Of a DNA stretch of 64,000 nt, positions 23,762-33,272 are shown piece by piece. The stretch is from Nitrospirota bacterium. Lineage in GTDB: Bacteria; Nitrospirota; Thermodesulfovibrionia; UBA6902. A program made the translations under genes and the position numbers. The stretch spans positions 101,626-165,625 of the forward strand of contig JACQZE010000006.1 in NCBI GenBank assembly GCA_016207885.1, in the 5' to 3' direction. Each line of letters begins with the position of its first letter. Position 1 is the stretch's first letter. Under the pieces are notes generated by a model. That model saw only the letters and a program-made list of their open reading frames with translations. It did not search any database and was not told the origin of the DNA.

Positions 23762-26482
23762 TTAAAATGCATGGCCAAAACTGAAATGGATCTCCCCGGG
23801 GCTCTCACCGGCATCCCTGTCAAATTTATGCCCATAATCAATCCTTACCGGGCCGACCGGCGTGATATACCTCAAACCTCCGCCCGCTGAAAACTTTAAT
23901 TTACCATCGATATCATCTGAAACCTGCCAAACATTCCCGCCATCAAGAAAAATAACACACCCGATACCCTTTCCTACATCTATTCTTAATTCCTCATTAA
24001 TAAGCGCAAAGATATTGCCTCCTGTCGGAACATCTGCAATCCCCTTTGGCCCGAGCGTATCATGGCTATACCCCCTTACCGTAGTCCTGCCGCCAAGAAA
24101 AAATCTTTCAACCAGAGGCAGCTCATCATCCTCTTCATAACTATAAGATGCGCCTCCTTTTAGAGATGTCGCAAAGACCAGGCCTTTCCTTAACTCGTGA
24201 TACCATGAGCTCTGAAAAGTTCCTTTAATGAATTCGACCTCAGACAGAAAGGCCTTTGACGCAAACTTAATTACAACACCATTGATAGAACCGCTGGAAG
24301 GGTCAAACGGATTATTTCGAGTATCATAAAAAACAGATGTTGAGATACTCCCGATAGCGAGCGTGCCGGCATCTTCCCTGCCTAATATCACACCAGGTTC
24401 AAGATTTGAAGTTTCATTTAACGAGTACTCGTAACTGACATTGGTTTTTAAACCATCAGCCAACTCTTTTTCAATGCCTGCAATGATCGAGAGTTTGTCA
24501 ATCTCAAACAGGACATCTCTTGTATCAATGTTTACATTCTTTCTGCCCTCTTTGCTCAGAGACGCCCTGAAATCCAGGCCACGCTTATTAAAAAGCCATG
24601 GCTCAACATATTCAATTCCAAACTTTTTTTCCACAGAACTGACCTCTGCCCTGAACCCTGCCTGCCTGTTAGAGCCGCCAAGATTGTTGTAGTTGACATC
24701 CAATGAACCCCTGAACTGTTCATAATCACCATATCCAAGAGCAACCTCAACTGAGCCGGCCATGTCTTCCTTTAATGTTACCAGTACGTCCCTGACAGTC
24801 TTGTAGGAAAGCTTCTCAGAGGAGAGTTCATCTATTGAGACTTCATTAAAAAGTCCCATTTTATATATGCTCTGCTTTATCTTTAATATCTCATCATAAT
24901 TGTAAGGGCTCCCCTCAGTAAGGGTAAACTCACGCCTGATGATCTTCTCCTTTGTCTTCCGGTTGCCTCGAATAATGACCTTGCCGAGGACAGAAGGCCT
25001 GTTCTCGGTTATATTAAAATGAATGTCAGCCTCGTTTCCGTTTATCTCAGTGGCAATATCAACATCGGCATCAATATAACCAAATCGTTTATACAATGCA
25101 AGAACACTGTACCGTGCATCACGGATATCCACGAGATTTAAAGGAGTATTCATTCTAAGGCTGATAGCATTCCTTATTTCTGATACTGACAGATCACTGT
25201 TGCCGTTAATATCCAGCCCTTTGACCATGACCTGAATACCTTCATTAATCTCAAAAACAAGGTTAACGATACGCCCGTCATTTTCAAATGCCTTCCTTAC
25301 ATTGATAACTTTCATATTGATATAGCCTAAGGCATTATAGAAATTTTCAATGGAATCGCTGCTGCCGGCCAGAAGGTCTTCATCATACAGGGCATTTTCT
25401 TTAAGAGGTATCATTCCTTTGACAATTTTCTCATCAATGCTCATTCCTTCAAAATCAACACTTCCAACAGTAACCTTCTTGCCCTCAAATATAATAAAAG
25501 TTATTTTTGTCAGATCTTCAATATTCTCTACTCCAGCAGCAACCTGAACATGATAATAGCCGCTCTTAAGATAAATATCCCTGATCCTGTTTGATGCTTC
25601 TTCGATCAGTTCATCCGAAACCATTTCACTCTCGATGAAGGGCATCTCTTTCAATAGCTTTTTGTTGCTGAATACCGTATTCTCCCTGAATTCTATCTCA
25701 AACCTGCCACCGGGGTTGACCGGGACATAAAGCTCTCCATCCCTTAATTCATATGGGCCGACCTCAGGCCGGATATAACCTTGCTTTATGTAATAGCCCT
25801 TTAGTTTGGTAATTTCCTTATCAATGATATCGCTGTCATAAATATCATTTACAGATACGCCGGTGCGCCTCAAAGCTTCATCAGGCATATTTATACTTTT
25901 AATTCTGAGAGGCATCCCCTCATCAATGTTCACATCGATATCGACCTTTGAAATGCTTTTCGGGGTTTTAAAGCTTATTTTTACGGCCGTATTATAAAAA
26001 CCCTTTCTTTTATACAGGCTGATAATATTCTTTTCCGCTTTTTGAACAAGCTCTTCCCTGAAATCATCGCCTTCATCAAGAGACATCGCCTTCATGACCT
26101 GCTTTTTTGAGACTCCATTATTGCCTTTGATATAGATATTGCTGATAACAGGGAACTCCCTCACAAAATATGTAAGTTTTACACCGTCACCGGTCCATTC
26201 AGAATCAACCCTGATATCGAGAAAAATACCTTTTTTAAACGTTCTCCTGATACATTTTTTCAAAACTTCCTTATCAAATGTTTCCCCGGCATGAAAACAC
26301 ATCATATCAACAAACGCTTCACTCTCTATCCTTGAAAGCCCGACAACCTTGATATCACGGATCAATTCACGGCCCACTGATTCAGCAGACAACTTAAATA
26401 AAGGAATAAAGAAGACAATAAGAAACAAGATTGCCGCAGATATTCTGCTATATGTTTTTTTAGATTTTGAATTACACATCAT
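23762..26482 (-). CDS. Omp85-family outer-membrane assembly protein with seven POTRA domains
   Basis: A 906-residue protein: signal peptide, seven POTRA-like repeats to about residue 560, then a C-terminal 16-strand Omp85 barrel with the conserved FFLGGRTTVRGY loop (VRGF-type motif) and GPVRIDYGHKF, ending in phenylalanine. BamA usually has five POTRA domains and TamA three, so seven is high. Its position 17 bases after a TamB-like gene suggests a TamA/TamL-like role in moving proteins or lipids to the outer membrane; a main BamA role cannot be excluded. Confidence 0.88.
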   Translation of the reverse strand: MMCNSKSKKTYSRISAAILFLIVFFIPLFKLSAESVGRELIRDIKVVGLSRIESEAFVDMMCFHAGETFDKEVLKKCIRRTFKKGIFLDIRVDSEWTGDGVKLTYFVREFPVISNIYIKGNNGVSKKQVMKAMSLDEGDDFREELVQKAEKNIISLYKRKGFYNTAVKISFKTPKSISKVDIDVNIDEGMPLRIKSINMPDEALRRTGVSVNDIYDSDIIDKEITKLKGYYIKQGYIRPEVGPYELRDGELYVPVNPGGRFEIEFRENTVFSNKKLLKEMPFIESEMVSDELIEEASNRIRDIYLKSGYYHVQVAAGVENIEDLTKITFIIFEGKKVTVGSVDFEGMSIDEKIVKGMIPLKENALYDEDLLAGSSDSIENFYNALGYINMKVINVRKAFENDGRIVNLVFEINEGIQVMVKGLDINGNSDLSVSEIRNAISLRMNTPLNLVDIRDARYSVLALYKRFGYIDADVDIATEINGNEADIHFNITENRPSVLGKVIIRGNRKTKEKIIRREFTLTEGSPYNYDEILKIKQSIYKMGLFNEVSIDELSSEKLSYKTVRDVLVTLKEDMAGSVEVALGYGDYEQFRGSLDVNYNNLGGSNRQAGFRAEVSSVEKKFGIEYVEPWLFNKRGLDFRASLSKEGRKNVNIDTRDVLFEIDKLSIIAGIEKELADGLKTNVSYEYSLNETSNLEPGVILGREDAGTLAIGSISTSVFYDTRNNPFDPSSGSINGVVIKFASKAFLSEVEFIKGTFQSSWYHELRKGLVFATSLKGGASYSYEEDDELPLVERFFLGGRTTVRGYSHDTLGPKGIADVPTGGNIFALINEELRIDVGKGIGCVIFLDGGNVWQVSDDIDGKLKFSAGGGLRYITPVGPVRIDYGHKFDRDAGESPGEIHFSFGHAF

Positions 26483-26499
26483 ATATTCAAGCTCTGCCG

Positions 26500-29400
26500 C
26501 TACTTAAATTTAAACTTATATTTGACATCCGCCCCTGTGCTTCCTATTTCATCTCTTGACCCGACGATGGAGATATTGTTGCCAAGGTCATATTCCATTC
26601 TCACGACATTCTCTTCTGTGGAGCCTATTGAAGTTGAGTATACAACTGACAGTTTTTCATCCAGAAAACGCTTTCCGACTGTGATCTTGGGGCTTACCGA
26701 TCCGGTTGCAGTAGTATGCGGCTCGACTTCAAAACGGTCAAAGCCTGTAATATACTTGAATCCCTCTTCAACCTCACTCGTAATTCCGCCTGTCAAAATA
26801 GATGTGGCCTGGCTTGTTGCCATCCCGCCCTCGACTCCCTTGCCTTCATTGCTCACGCTTCCGAATGAAAGGAGCGTAAGAATATCCATTTCTGAAAGGT
26901 GCGGGTTAGAAAAGAGCGAAAGTGTAAAATTATCAAGCGGGCCGTCAAGGTTCATTTTTACGCGATATCCGCCTGTTGAGGTCTCAGCCTTTAAATGTAA
27001 TACCGGAGAAACTTTATCAGCTGCGACAAAATCCACACTGCTGGCTTCCAGAAGCTTAAACTCATTTCCCCTGAAAAATATCGATCCCCCGCCGGACTCG
27101 ACAAGTCCGATCAAACCGTATCTGGCAGGAGTTCCGGTCAGAGTCAGATCAACCTTGACAGGAGTTTTAGCAATATTGTTATCAATATATATGTCTTCAA
27201 TTCCAACAATTCTTATATTCAGCAATGTCTTGTCAAACCATATCTGATTTGATGAGATCACATCGATTTCTTTAAGCCCCAGAAACAGTTTTTTAAACTC
27301 GACATCTTTCTTATACTGAGCTTTTTTAAGAAGTATCTCGCCGGTCAGGCTTGACCCTTTAGATGATGCTTCAAAAAAAAGCTTACTGTCAAAAGCGGCA
27401 TTGACACCCTTTATCGGGCTGAGTTTAATTGCTGTCATATCAGCTGAAACAAGAAGCCTGTTAAATGATAATTTATCAAGATATCCGGCGCCGTAAAAAA
27501 CCACCTTCCCTCCGGCAAAATCACCCTTAATTGAATCAAGAATAACCTTGTCCCTGTTAAAAAAGACCTTTCCGTTAAGCGGGCCGGCCTTATGAGGGAA
27601 ACCTTTAAATCCAAGAGTGGTACCTCTGACATCAAGCTCTCCGATGATCTCCGGTTTCTCCCAGTTTCCGTTAATGTCAACTGCAAAATTGCCGCGCCCC
27701 TCAAGAGACGTTATCTTATCTGTCAACACCTGAAGCGGTAACAAGTCAATATCCCCCTCTATGTTAACATCGTAGCTTTTACCCAGGAAAATATCCCCTT
27801 GAACATTCAGGTTTGCATCCTTTCCGACAAGAGAAAAAGACTTTATGCTGAGGTCATCATCCTTAAGGTCAAAAATAATATCCCCGTTATTCCTGAAGTC
27901 ATAACCGTAAAGGCTGAAAGTCAAGGAATTAATCCTGGAGCCCATGGATATCCTGCCTTTTTCAGACTTCACGTTGATATGGCCTTCCACAAATGAGGAG
28001 ATATCCTCAGGAGGATCTTTAATTAGCGCAGCCAGAAGAAAATCGTATCTGCCTTTCTTAAAATCAACATCAACAGCCCAGGAAGGCACTTCTGACAGAA
28101 CCGCATTTATATCTGCAGTTATTCTATCGTCTAAAAGACTTCCCCTTGCGGATAACCTCTGCCCTTTTATGCTCCCCGTGATCTCACCTTCACCTGCATC
28201 AACCCCTCTAAAACTGCTGTCCATCATGCCAGCAGAAAATCTGATGTCAGGTTTTTCAAATGTGCCCGAGCCATCCAGTTTCAGTGTAAAGAGAGAAGCG
28301 AACTGCATACCGGTTAAATATGAGATATCCTCAGAACTGATCTTATCGCTTCTGGCTGATATTTTAAATCGTTTATCAAAATATAAACTCCCGCTTGCTG
28401 CAATGCCTGAAACTCCCTTTTTCATATCAACTGCACTAAAATCCAATTTTTCAGAATCAAGCGCAAGATCAGCAGATAGTTTGTCGAACTTCTGGCCGTA
28501 TATATCGCCTTTAGTGACAATGAGACTTCCGTTACCTGTGAAATTCTCATTATCACCTCTAAAGCTCATTTCACCATTTAAACGGCCTGTCAGTTTCAGC
28601 GTTTCAAAAAATGCATCTGTCAATGACCTTGCCTCTATATTATTGAAAACAGTTTTCGCATTGTAATAAGGAGAATCAAAGGAAAAGAGCCCGGGTAACC
28701 CTCGGAAATCAATGCCTCCTTTGAGATTAAGGCTGGCTTCGGATTGATTAACGGTCAAGTCACTTACAACGAGCGACTTAACACTGCGGGTTATATCAGC
28801 AGATGCATCAGAGATTACGAAACCATTGATGTGCCCCGGCCCCATTTTAAGAGTTCCTCTAATCCCGGGGGCTTCAAAAGGGCCTGACGCCTTACCTGTA
28901 AAATTGCAGGAGCCTTTTATATTGCTATAGTACGGCGCTGAAAGGTCTGAAATATCCGTACCGTCAATCTGAAGGTCAAGGTCAAGCATCTTTTTATCAG
29001 TATCGGCCATGCCGTCTATAGATAAAGAGGTATTCAATGAAGATATCTTTGAGCCGCTTATGGTTACAACGCTGTCAGAAAAATCAATATTACCTTCAAC
29101 GCTCTTTATCCTGTCTATAAATTCTTCATCGGAATCAGTGGTATTTTTATAGCTCAAAAATGCATTAACATCTATATCCTTGCCGATGATCTTCAGTAAA
29201 TCAAAATTACCGCTTATCCTGCCGGGACGGAATGGAGCATCCCACCCGATATAGTTCATAAGCTTGACACTGTCAACTTCTGTGACCGATGCAGCAACTG
29301 CAAAATCTCCTTCAGGTATGTCAATATGCGCAGTGCCGCTAAGCACACCTTCATAAGCATGTGCGGTAAAATTTGTCAGAGCGAACCTCTTGTCCTTATA

Positions 29401-30480
29401 TTCTATCTTGCCCAACCCGCTATCAATAGGCAGCGTTCCGAACTCTGCGTCACTAAGCTTAACATCCCCTTCCCCGGCAAGCTCAGGAAAGATGCCTGTA
29501 ATCTTCCCGTTCACAGCTATTCTGCCATTTACATTCTCATTAACTTTAAGAATATCCATCAGAGTTTCAAGATAGAAATGACCTTTGCCATCCAGATTCA
29601 AAGCGAAAACCGGAATATCAGAATGTTCATCCATGGAAATACCGGCTGTACCTGACAATGTCAGTACCCCGTCTGTTTTATTTTCAGCGCCAAAAATTCT
29701 GCCGATGTCAGCTTCATGGATAATTGCCTTGCCGCTAAACTCTCCATTACCCATCCTCCAATTATTAAAGGCCGCCTCGCCGGCTGCAGCAACAGTTGAA
29801 TCTGCGTATGACACGACTATTTCAGGCACCCTGACCCTGCCGTTCGCTATAATAAATCTCCCTTTAAGTTTATAATCAAGCCCGCCGAGATCATTGATAT
29901 TCAGTGTTCCATTTTCAAGTTTAAAATCAAGTTGGGCAGTGTCTTTGATAAGCATATCCGCATAAAGCCCATTTCCAAGAAATGTATTCAAACCGTCATT
30001 AACCGTGTAAGTGAATTTCCCATCGGTCAACTTAAGGCTCTTCAGGCTCACATTGAACTGATCCGGGCTGGAAACTGAAAGCCCGGCTTTTATGTGGTCT
30101 ACTATTTCAGCTAACTCGTCCTCAGTTATGGTCAAGTTCGGTTCTGTCAGAACAATCCTTCTTATCCTGACTTCTTTTGAAAGAAGTCCAAAGACGTCTA
30201 AATAAATTCGTGACTTTGTTATCCACAACAGCCTCTTGCCGTCCTCATCTATAAACTTGACACTCTTCCCCTGAATATAAAAAGGAAAAAGGTTGATGAC
30301 AGCCTTGTCCATTATTACTTTTTTGCCGGTAACATTTTCCAGAACAGGGATTACGACCCTCTTGATAGAATTGGAAAGGTACGGGCCTCTAAAAAGAAAA
30401 TGTATGATCGCAAGAATGAATACTGCTATCAGAACGCGTATTACTATCTTTCTTTTTTTATTTGTCTTAACTTCAGCCAT
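26500..30480 (-). CDS. tamB: TamB-like (DUF490) translocation/assembly protein
   Basis: A 1326-residue protein with one N-terminal membrane anchor (IRVLIAVFILAIIHFLFRG), a long repetitive beta-rich region of the AsmA/TamB type and a C-terminal DUF490 domain (HLSEMDILTLLSFG, ending in a barrel-like strand KYKFKFK). TamB spans the periplasm as a hydrophobic groove and works with an Omp85 partner, which is encoded next. Its length is close to E. coli TamB. It opens the three-gene minus-strand operon. Confidence 0.9.
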   Translation of the reverse strand: MAEVKTNKKRKIVIRVLIAVFILAIIHFLFRGPYLSNSIKRVVIPVLENVTGKKVIMDKAVINLFPFYIQGKSVKFIDEDGKRLLWITKSRIYLDVFGLLSKEVRIRRIVLTEPNLTITEDELAEIVDHIKAGLSVSSPDQFNVSLKSLKLTDGKFTYTVNDGLNTFLGNGLYADMLIKDTAQLDFKLENGTLNINDLGGLDYKLKGRFIIANGRVRVPEIVVSYADSTVAAAGEAAFNNWRMGNGEFSGKAIIHEADIGRIFGAENKTDGVLTLSGTAGISMDEHSDIPVFALNLDGKGHFYLETLMDILKVNENVNGRIAVNGKITGIFPELAGEGDVKLSDAEFGTLPIDSGLGKIEYKDKRFALTNFTAHAYEGVLSGTAHIDIPEGDFAVAASVTEVDSVKLMNYIGWDAPFRPGRISGNFDLLKIIGKDIDVNAFLSYKNTTDSDEEFIDRIKSVEGNIDFSDSVVTISGSKISSLNTSLSIDGMADTDKKMLDLDLQIDGTDISDLSAPYYSNIKGSCNFTGKASGPFEAPGIRGTLKMGPGHINGFVISDASADITRSVKSLVVSDLTVNQSEASLNLKGGIDFRGLPGLFSFDSPYYNAKTVFNNIEARSLTDAFFETLKLTGRLNGEMSFRGDNENFTGNGSLIVTKGDIYGQKFDKLSADLALDSEKLDFSAVDMKKGVSGIAASGSLYFDKRFKISARSDKISSEDISYLTGMQFASLFTLKLDGSGTFEKPDIRFSAGMMDSSFRGVDAGEGEITGSIKGQRLSARGSLLDDRITADINAVLSEVPSWAVDVDFKKGRYDFLLAALIKDPPEDISSFVEGHINVKSEKGRISMGSRINSLTFSLYGYDFRNNGDIIFDLKDDDLSIKSFSLVGKDANLNVQGDIFLGKSYDVNIEGDIDLLPLQVLTDKITSLEGRGNFAVDINGNWEKPEIIGELDVRGTTLGFKGFPHKAGPLNGKVFFNRDKVILDSIKGDFAGGKVVFYGAGYLDKLSFNRLLVSADMTAIKLSPIKGVNAAFDSKLFFEASSKGSSLTGEILLKKAQYKKDVEFKKLFLGLKEIDVISSNQIWFDKTLLNIRIVGIEDIYIDNNIAKTPVKVDLTLTGTPARYGLIGLVESGGGSIFFRGNEFKLLEASSVDFVAADKVSPVLHLKAETSTGGYRVKMNLDGPLDNFTLSLFSNPHLSEMDILTLLSFGSVSNEGKGVEGGMATSQATSILTGGITSEVEEGFKYITGFDRFEVEPHTTATGSVSPKITVGKRFLDEKLSVVYSTSIGSTEENVVRMEYDLGNNISIVGSRDEIGSTGADVKYKFKFK

Positions 30481-30729
30481 TGATTTTGTTATGAATAATG
30501 TAAAATGATAATATGTTAATACAGCTTATCAGGCAATGCTTTTGTGTTATATTTATTTAAATAATATATTCAGTATAACAATACAAATGTTATAATACTA
30601 AACAATTATTTAAGCGTCAATTAAGTCATTACACTGCCGAAATACAAAATGTTTGAAGGATACGGCTATCTGAGATTTGTTTAATTGGGGAATAAACACT
30701 TAGTGATTATCCCCTTTACTGGTTTGACA
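30481..30729. other. Intergenic region between tamB and tRNA-Ala
   Basis: AT-rich and without a credible ORF. A TATAAT box lies at 30591-30596 without a good -35. An interrupted palindrome at about 30687-30713 (GGGGAATAA with TTATCCCC, one bulge) lies 17 bases before the tRNA and might be a processing or regulatory structure. Confidence 0.4.
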
Positions 30730-30805
30730 GGGCGGTTAGCTCAGTTGGGAGAGCACCACGTTCGCAACGTGGGGGTCGGGGGTTCGACTCCCCTACCGTC
30801 CACCA
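30730..30805 (+). tRNA. tRNA-Ala (CGC anticodon)
   Basis: A 76-base cloverleaf with encoded CCA. The acceptor stem GGGCGGT pairs with ACCGTCC and includes the G3-U70 wobble that identifies alanine tRNA. The D arm is GCTC/GAGC, the anticodon arm CCACG-TTCGCAA-CGTGG with anticodon CGC at positions 34-36, and the T arm has the TTCGACT loop. The discriminator base is A. Confidence 0.95.
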
Positions 30806-30854
30806 GCTATCATATGTAGTCACAATAACATATATATTCATAGTAATAACATAA

Positions 30855-30883
30855 TTGCATTGATATCCTGCATTAAGTATAAT
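30855..30883 (+). promoter_or_regulatory. Candidate sigma-70-type promoter of the plus-strand cytochrome operon
   Basis: TTGCAT (30855-30860) and a perfect TATAAT (30878-30883) are 17 bases apart and lie 36 bases before the first cytochrome ATG, which has an AGGAGG ribosome site. Confidence 0.55.
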
Positions 30884-30918
30884 ATTTCATTCATTTACCA
30901 TATATAACAGGAGGACTC

Positions 30919-32271
30919 ATGCTGAAGAAACGTGTTGTTATGCCTATGATTTTTATCGCATTATTTCTTGTTTTATTCATGTTCTCAGGCTCATATACGC
31001 GCTCATTTGCCCAGGAAACAGGGTGTATCACTTCAGATTGTCATCCCAAGCTCGATAAGGATAAATATGTTCACGGGCCTATAGCTGCCGGAGCATGTGA
31101 AGTCTGTCATGGGGCATCACCAAACCATAATTCAAATCCTAAGAAGAACAAATTCAAGCCGTTAGGCGATGTAGCCAAAAAATGCTTTGAATGCCATGAT
31201 ACTTTTGATCCCAAAAAGACCACTCATGCACCTGTCAAGGAAGGCGAATGTCTTGCATGTCATGACCCTCACGGCTCACCCTACAAGTTTCAGCTTAATA
31301 AAGAAGGTTCCGCGCTCTGTTTCGATTGTCATGACGATAAGATAGTGGGTGAAAAGTTCGTTCACGGGCCTGCGGCTGTGGGAGGATGTATCGCATGCCA
31401 TGAACCCCATACTGCAAATTACAACAAAAACCTTAAGGCTCAAAGCCCCGCTCTTTGTTACACATGCCATACTGACAAAGCTGCCGAGTTCCAGGATGCC
31501 AAGGTTATTCACACTCCGGTAGCGGAAGACTGTGTAAACTGTCACAACCCGCACTCCGCTCCCAAAAAATATATGCTTTCTGATGAAGCCCCGAACCTCT
31601 GCTATGGATGTCATACTGATATGAAAGAGTGGGTAAGCAAAGTAGCTAACAAACACGGGGCTATTGACAAGGACAAATCCTGCCTTAACTGCCACGAACC
31701 GCATATTTCAAATATCCCTAAGATGCTCGCAAAACCCCCTATGGATCTGTGCTTAAGCTGCCATAATCAGGACAGAAAAACCCCAAGCGGAGTCATTGTA
31801 ACCAATCTAAAAAAACTTCTTGATGAGAACAGTGATCATCATGGCCCGATAAAACAGAAAGACTGCTCCGGATGTCACAACACACACGGCTCGGATAATT
31901 TCAGAATGCTGAGAGAATTTTATCCAGCTTCTTTTTATGAGCCTTTTTCCGCGCGCAACTACGCACTATGTTTCAGCTGCCATGAGGAATCGATTGTAAA
32001 GGACCTGGAGACTACAACACTTACAAACTTTCGCAACGGAAAAGTTAACCTGCATTTCAAACACGTTAACAAGCCTGCCAAAGGCCGTACCTGCCGTTCG
32101 TGCCATCAGACACACGCCAGCAATCATCCCAAACATATAAGGGATTCAGTTCCATTCGGTTCATGGGAAGTCCCTATTAACTTCAAGAAAACAAATGAGG
32201 GCGGCAGCTGTCTGCCCGGCTGTCACAAGATCAAAGAATATAACAGGACAAAAATGGTAACAAACGAATGA
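30919..32271 (+). CDS. Periplasmic multiheme cytochrome c, about 15 hemes
   Basis: A 450-residue exported cytochrome. After a signal peptide (cleavage near SFAQE) come 13 CXXCH motifs plus a CX4CH at the mature N-terminus (CITSDCH) and a CX3CH near the C-terminus (CLPGCH), so up to 15 c-type hemes. Most motifs are in doubled-CXXCH units with the CxACHxPH pattern, common in electron-conduit cytochromes. It is first in a three-gene plus-strand operon, overlapping the next gene by 4 bases. It probably stores or carries electrons in the periplasm; its exact partner is unknown. Confidence 0.93.
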   Translation: MLKKRVVMPMIFIALFLVLFMFSGSYTRSFAQETGCITSDCHPKLDKDKYVHGPIAAGACEVCHGASPNHNSNPKKNKFKPLGDVAKKCFECHDTFDPKKTTHAPVKEGECLACHDPHGSPYKFQLNKEGSALCFDCHDDKIVGEKFVHGPAAVGGCIACHEPHTANYNKNLKAQSPALCYTCHTDKAAEFQDAKVIHTPVAEDCVNCHNPHSAPKKYMLSDEAPNLCYGCHTDMKEWVSKVANKHGAIDKDKSCLNCHEPHISNIPKMLAKPPMDLCLSCHNQDRKTPSGVIVTNLKKLLDENSDHHGPIKQKDCSGCHNTHGSDNFRMLREFYPASFYEPFSARNYALCFSCHEESIVKDLETTTLTNFRNGKVNLHFKHVNKPAKGRTCRSCHQTHASNHPKHIRDSVPFGSWEVPINFKKTNEGGSCLPGCHKIKEYNRTKMVTNE

Positions 32272-33272
32272 TATTATCAATTCTATTGTCAATAATACTT
32301 CTGCTAAGCCCTATTGCATACGCTGATGATATTCAGGCCGGTGACGCAGCTCCTGATTTCAGGCTGATGACATTAAAAGGCGAGGTTCTATCATTAACTG
32401 ACTATAGAAACAGCATCCTGGTTTTTATTTACTGGAATCCGGAACATAAACGTTCAGCCCTTGCCCTTAATGATGCTCAAAGTATCTTCAATAAATACGG
32501 CAAAAAGGGTGTTCAATTTGCTGGGATAACGGCTGACGCCGGCAAAAAGGATGTTGTCCTGAATATTGTTGATACTGACAAGATTGAGTTCCCTATTCTT
32601 TTAGATAACGAGAGAAAGGTATATGATAATTATCAAATACGTGTTTACCCCACTACAGTGATCATCGATAAAGAGGGCAAACTTTCATATATACTTCCCG
32701 GACATCCCCTTACTTATGCAGCTGCGCTTGAAGGCTATATCAGGTTAGCTTTAGGAGAGATCGATAAGGATTCACTGACTGAAATTCTATCGCCCGGAAA
32801 AGAGGATGTTGATGAATCTGCGAATGAAGCAGAGAGAAGATACAACCTTGCTCTGGAATTTGCAGGCTCAGGACTTTCAGGCCAGGCAATTGAGACAGTA
32901 AAAAAATCTATTGAGTCAAAGCCCGATATCGCAAAGTCTCATATACTGCTGGGCTTTCTGCTGCTTGGGAATAAAGAAGCTGATCAGGCCCTTTCAAGCT
33001 TCGACAAAGCCATCGAGCTGGATCCTGACTCCAAAGATGCTAAAACAGGTCTTGGCGAGGTTTATATTCTTAAAAATGAACTTGATAAAGCTATTGAGAT
33101 CCTCACTTCGGCAACAGTAGCAAACCCCTACTCTCAAAAGGCTTATTATGATCTGGGAAGGGCCTATGAGTTAACGGGTGAAAAAGACAGATCAATTGAA
33201 ATGTATAAAAAAGCAGTACATAACATATTAGAAAAGAACCTGCTCCCATCATCTTTTTCAAAATGCAAGTAA
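32268..33272 (+). CDS. Periplasmic thioredoxin-fold/TPR protein without the CxxC site
   Basis: A 334-residue exported protein with a signal peptide ending near IAYA. Residues about 25-155 have the AhpC/TlpA thioredoxin fold (AGDAAPDFRLMTLKGE, a strand FIYWNPEHKRS, VYPTTVIIDKEG), but the active-site CxxC is replaced by NPEH. Three or so TPR repeats follow (YNLALEFAG, IAKSHILLGFLLLG, AYYDLGRAYELTGEKDRS). It lies between two cytochromes and overlaps both. A redox role at a CxxC is excluded, so scaffold or chaperone duty in cytochrome maturation is likely. Confidence 0.8.
   Translation: MILSILLSIILLLSPIAYADDIQAGDAAPDFRLMTLKGEVLSLTDYRNSILVFIYWNPEHKRSALALNDAQSIFNKYGKKGVQFAGITADAGKKDVVLNIVDTDKIEFPILLDNERKVYDNYQIRVYPTTVIIDKEGKLSYILPGHPLTYAAALEGYIRLALGEIDKDSLTEILSPGKEDVDESANEAERRYNLALEFAGSGLSGQAIETVKKSIESKPDIAKSHILLGFLLLGNKEADQALSSFDKAIELDPDSKDAKTGLGEVYILKNELDKAIEILTSATVANPYSQKAYYDLGRAYELTGEKDRSIEMYKKAVHNILEKNLLPSSFSKCK

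Noticed and set aside
26522..28666. Two frames of about 240 codons antisense to tamB
   Set aside because: Ser/Pro-rich translations typical of antisense shadows; the TamB frame is continuous over 1326 codons.
30730..30805. Reading the tRNA as tRNA-Cys (GCA)
   Set aside because: The 7-base anticodon loop TTCGCAA places CGC at positions 34-36, and the G3-U70 pair identifies alanine.
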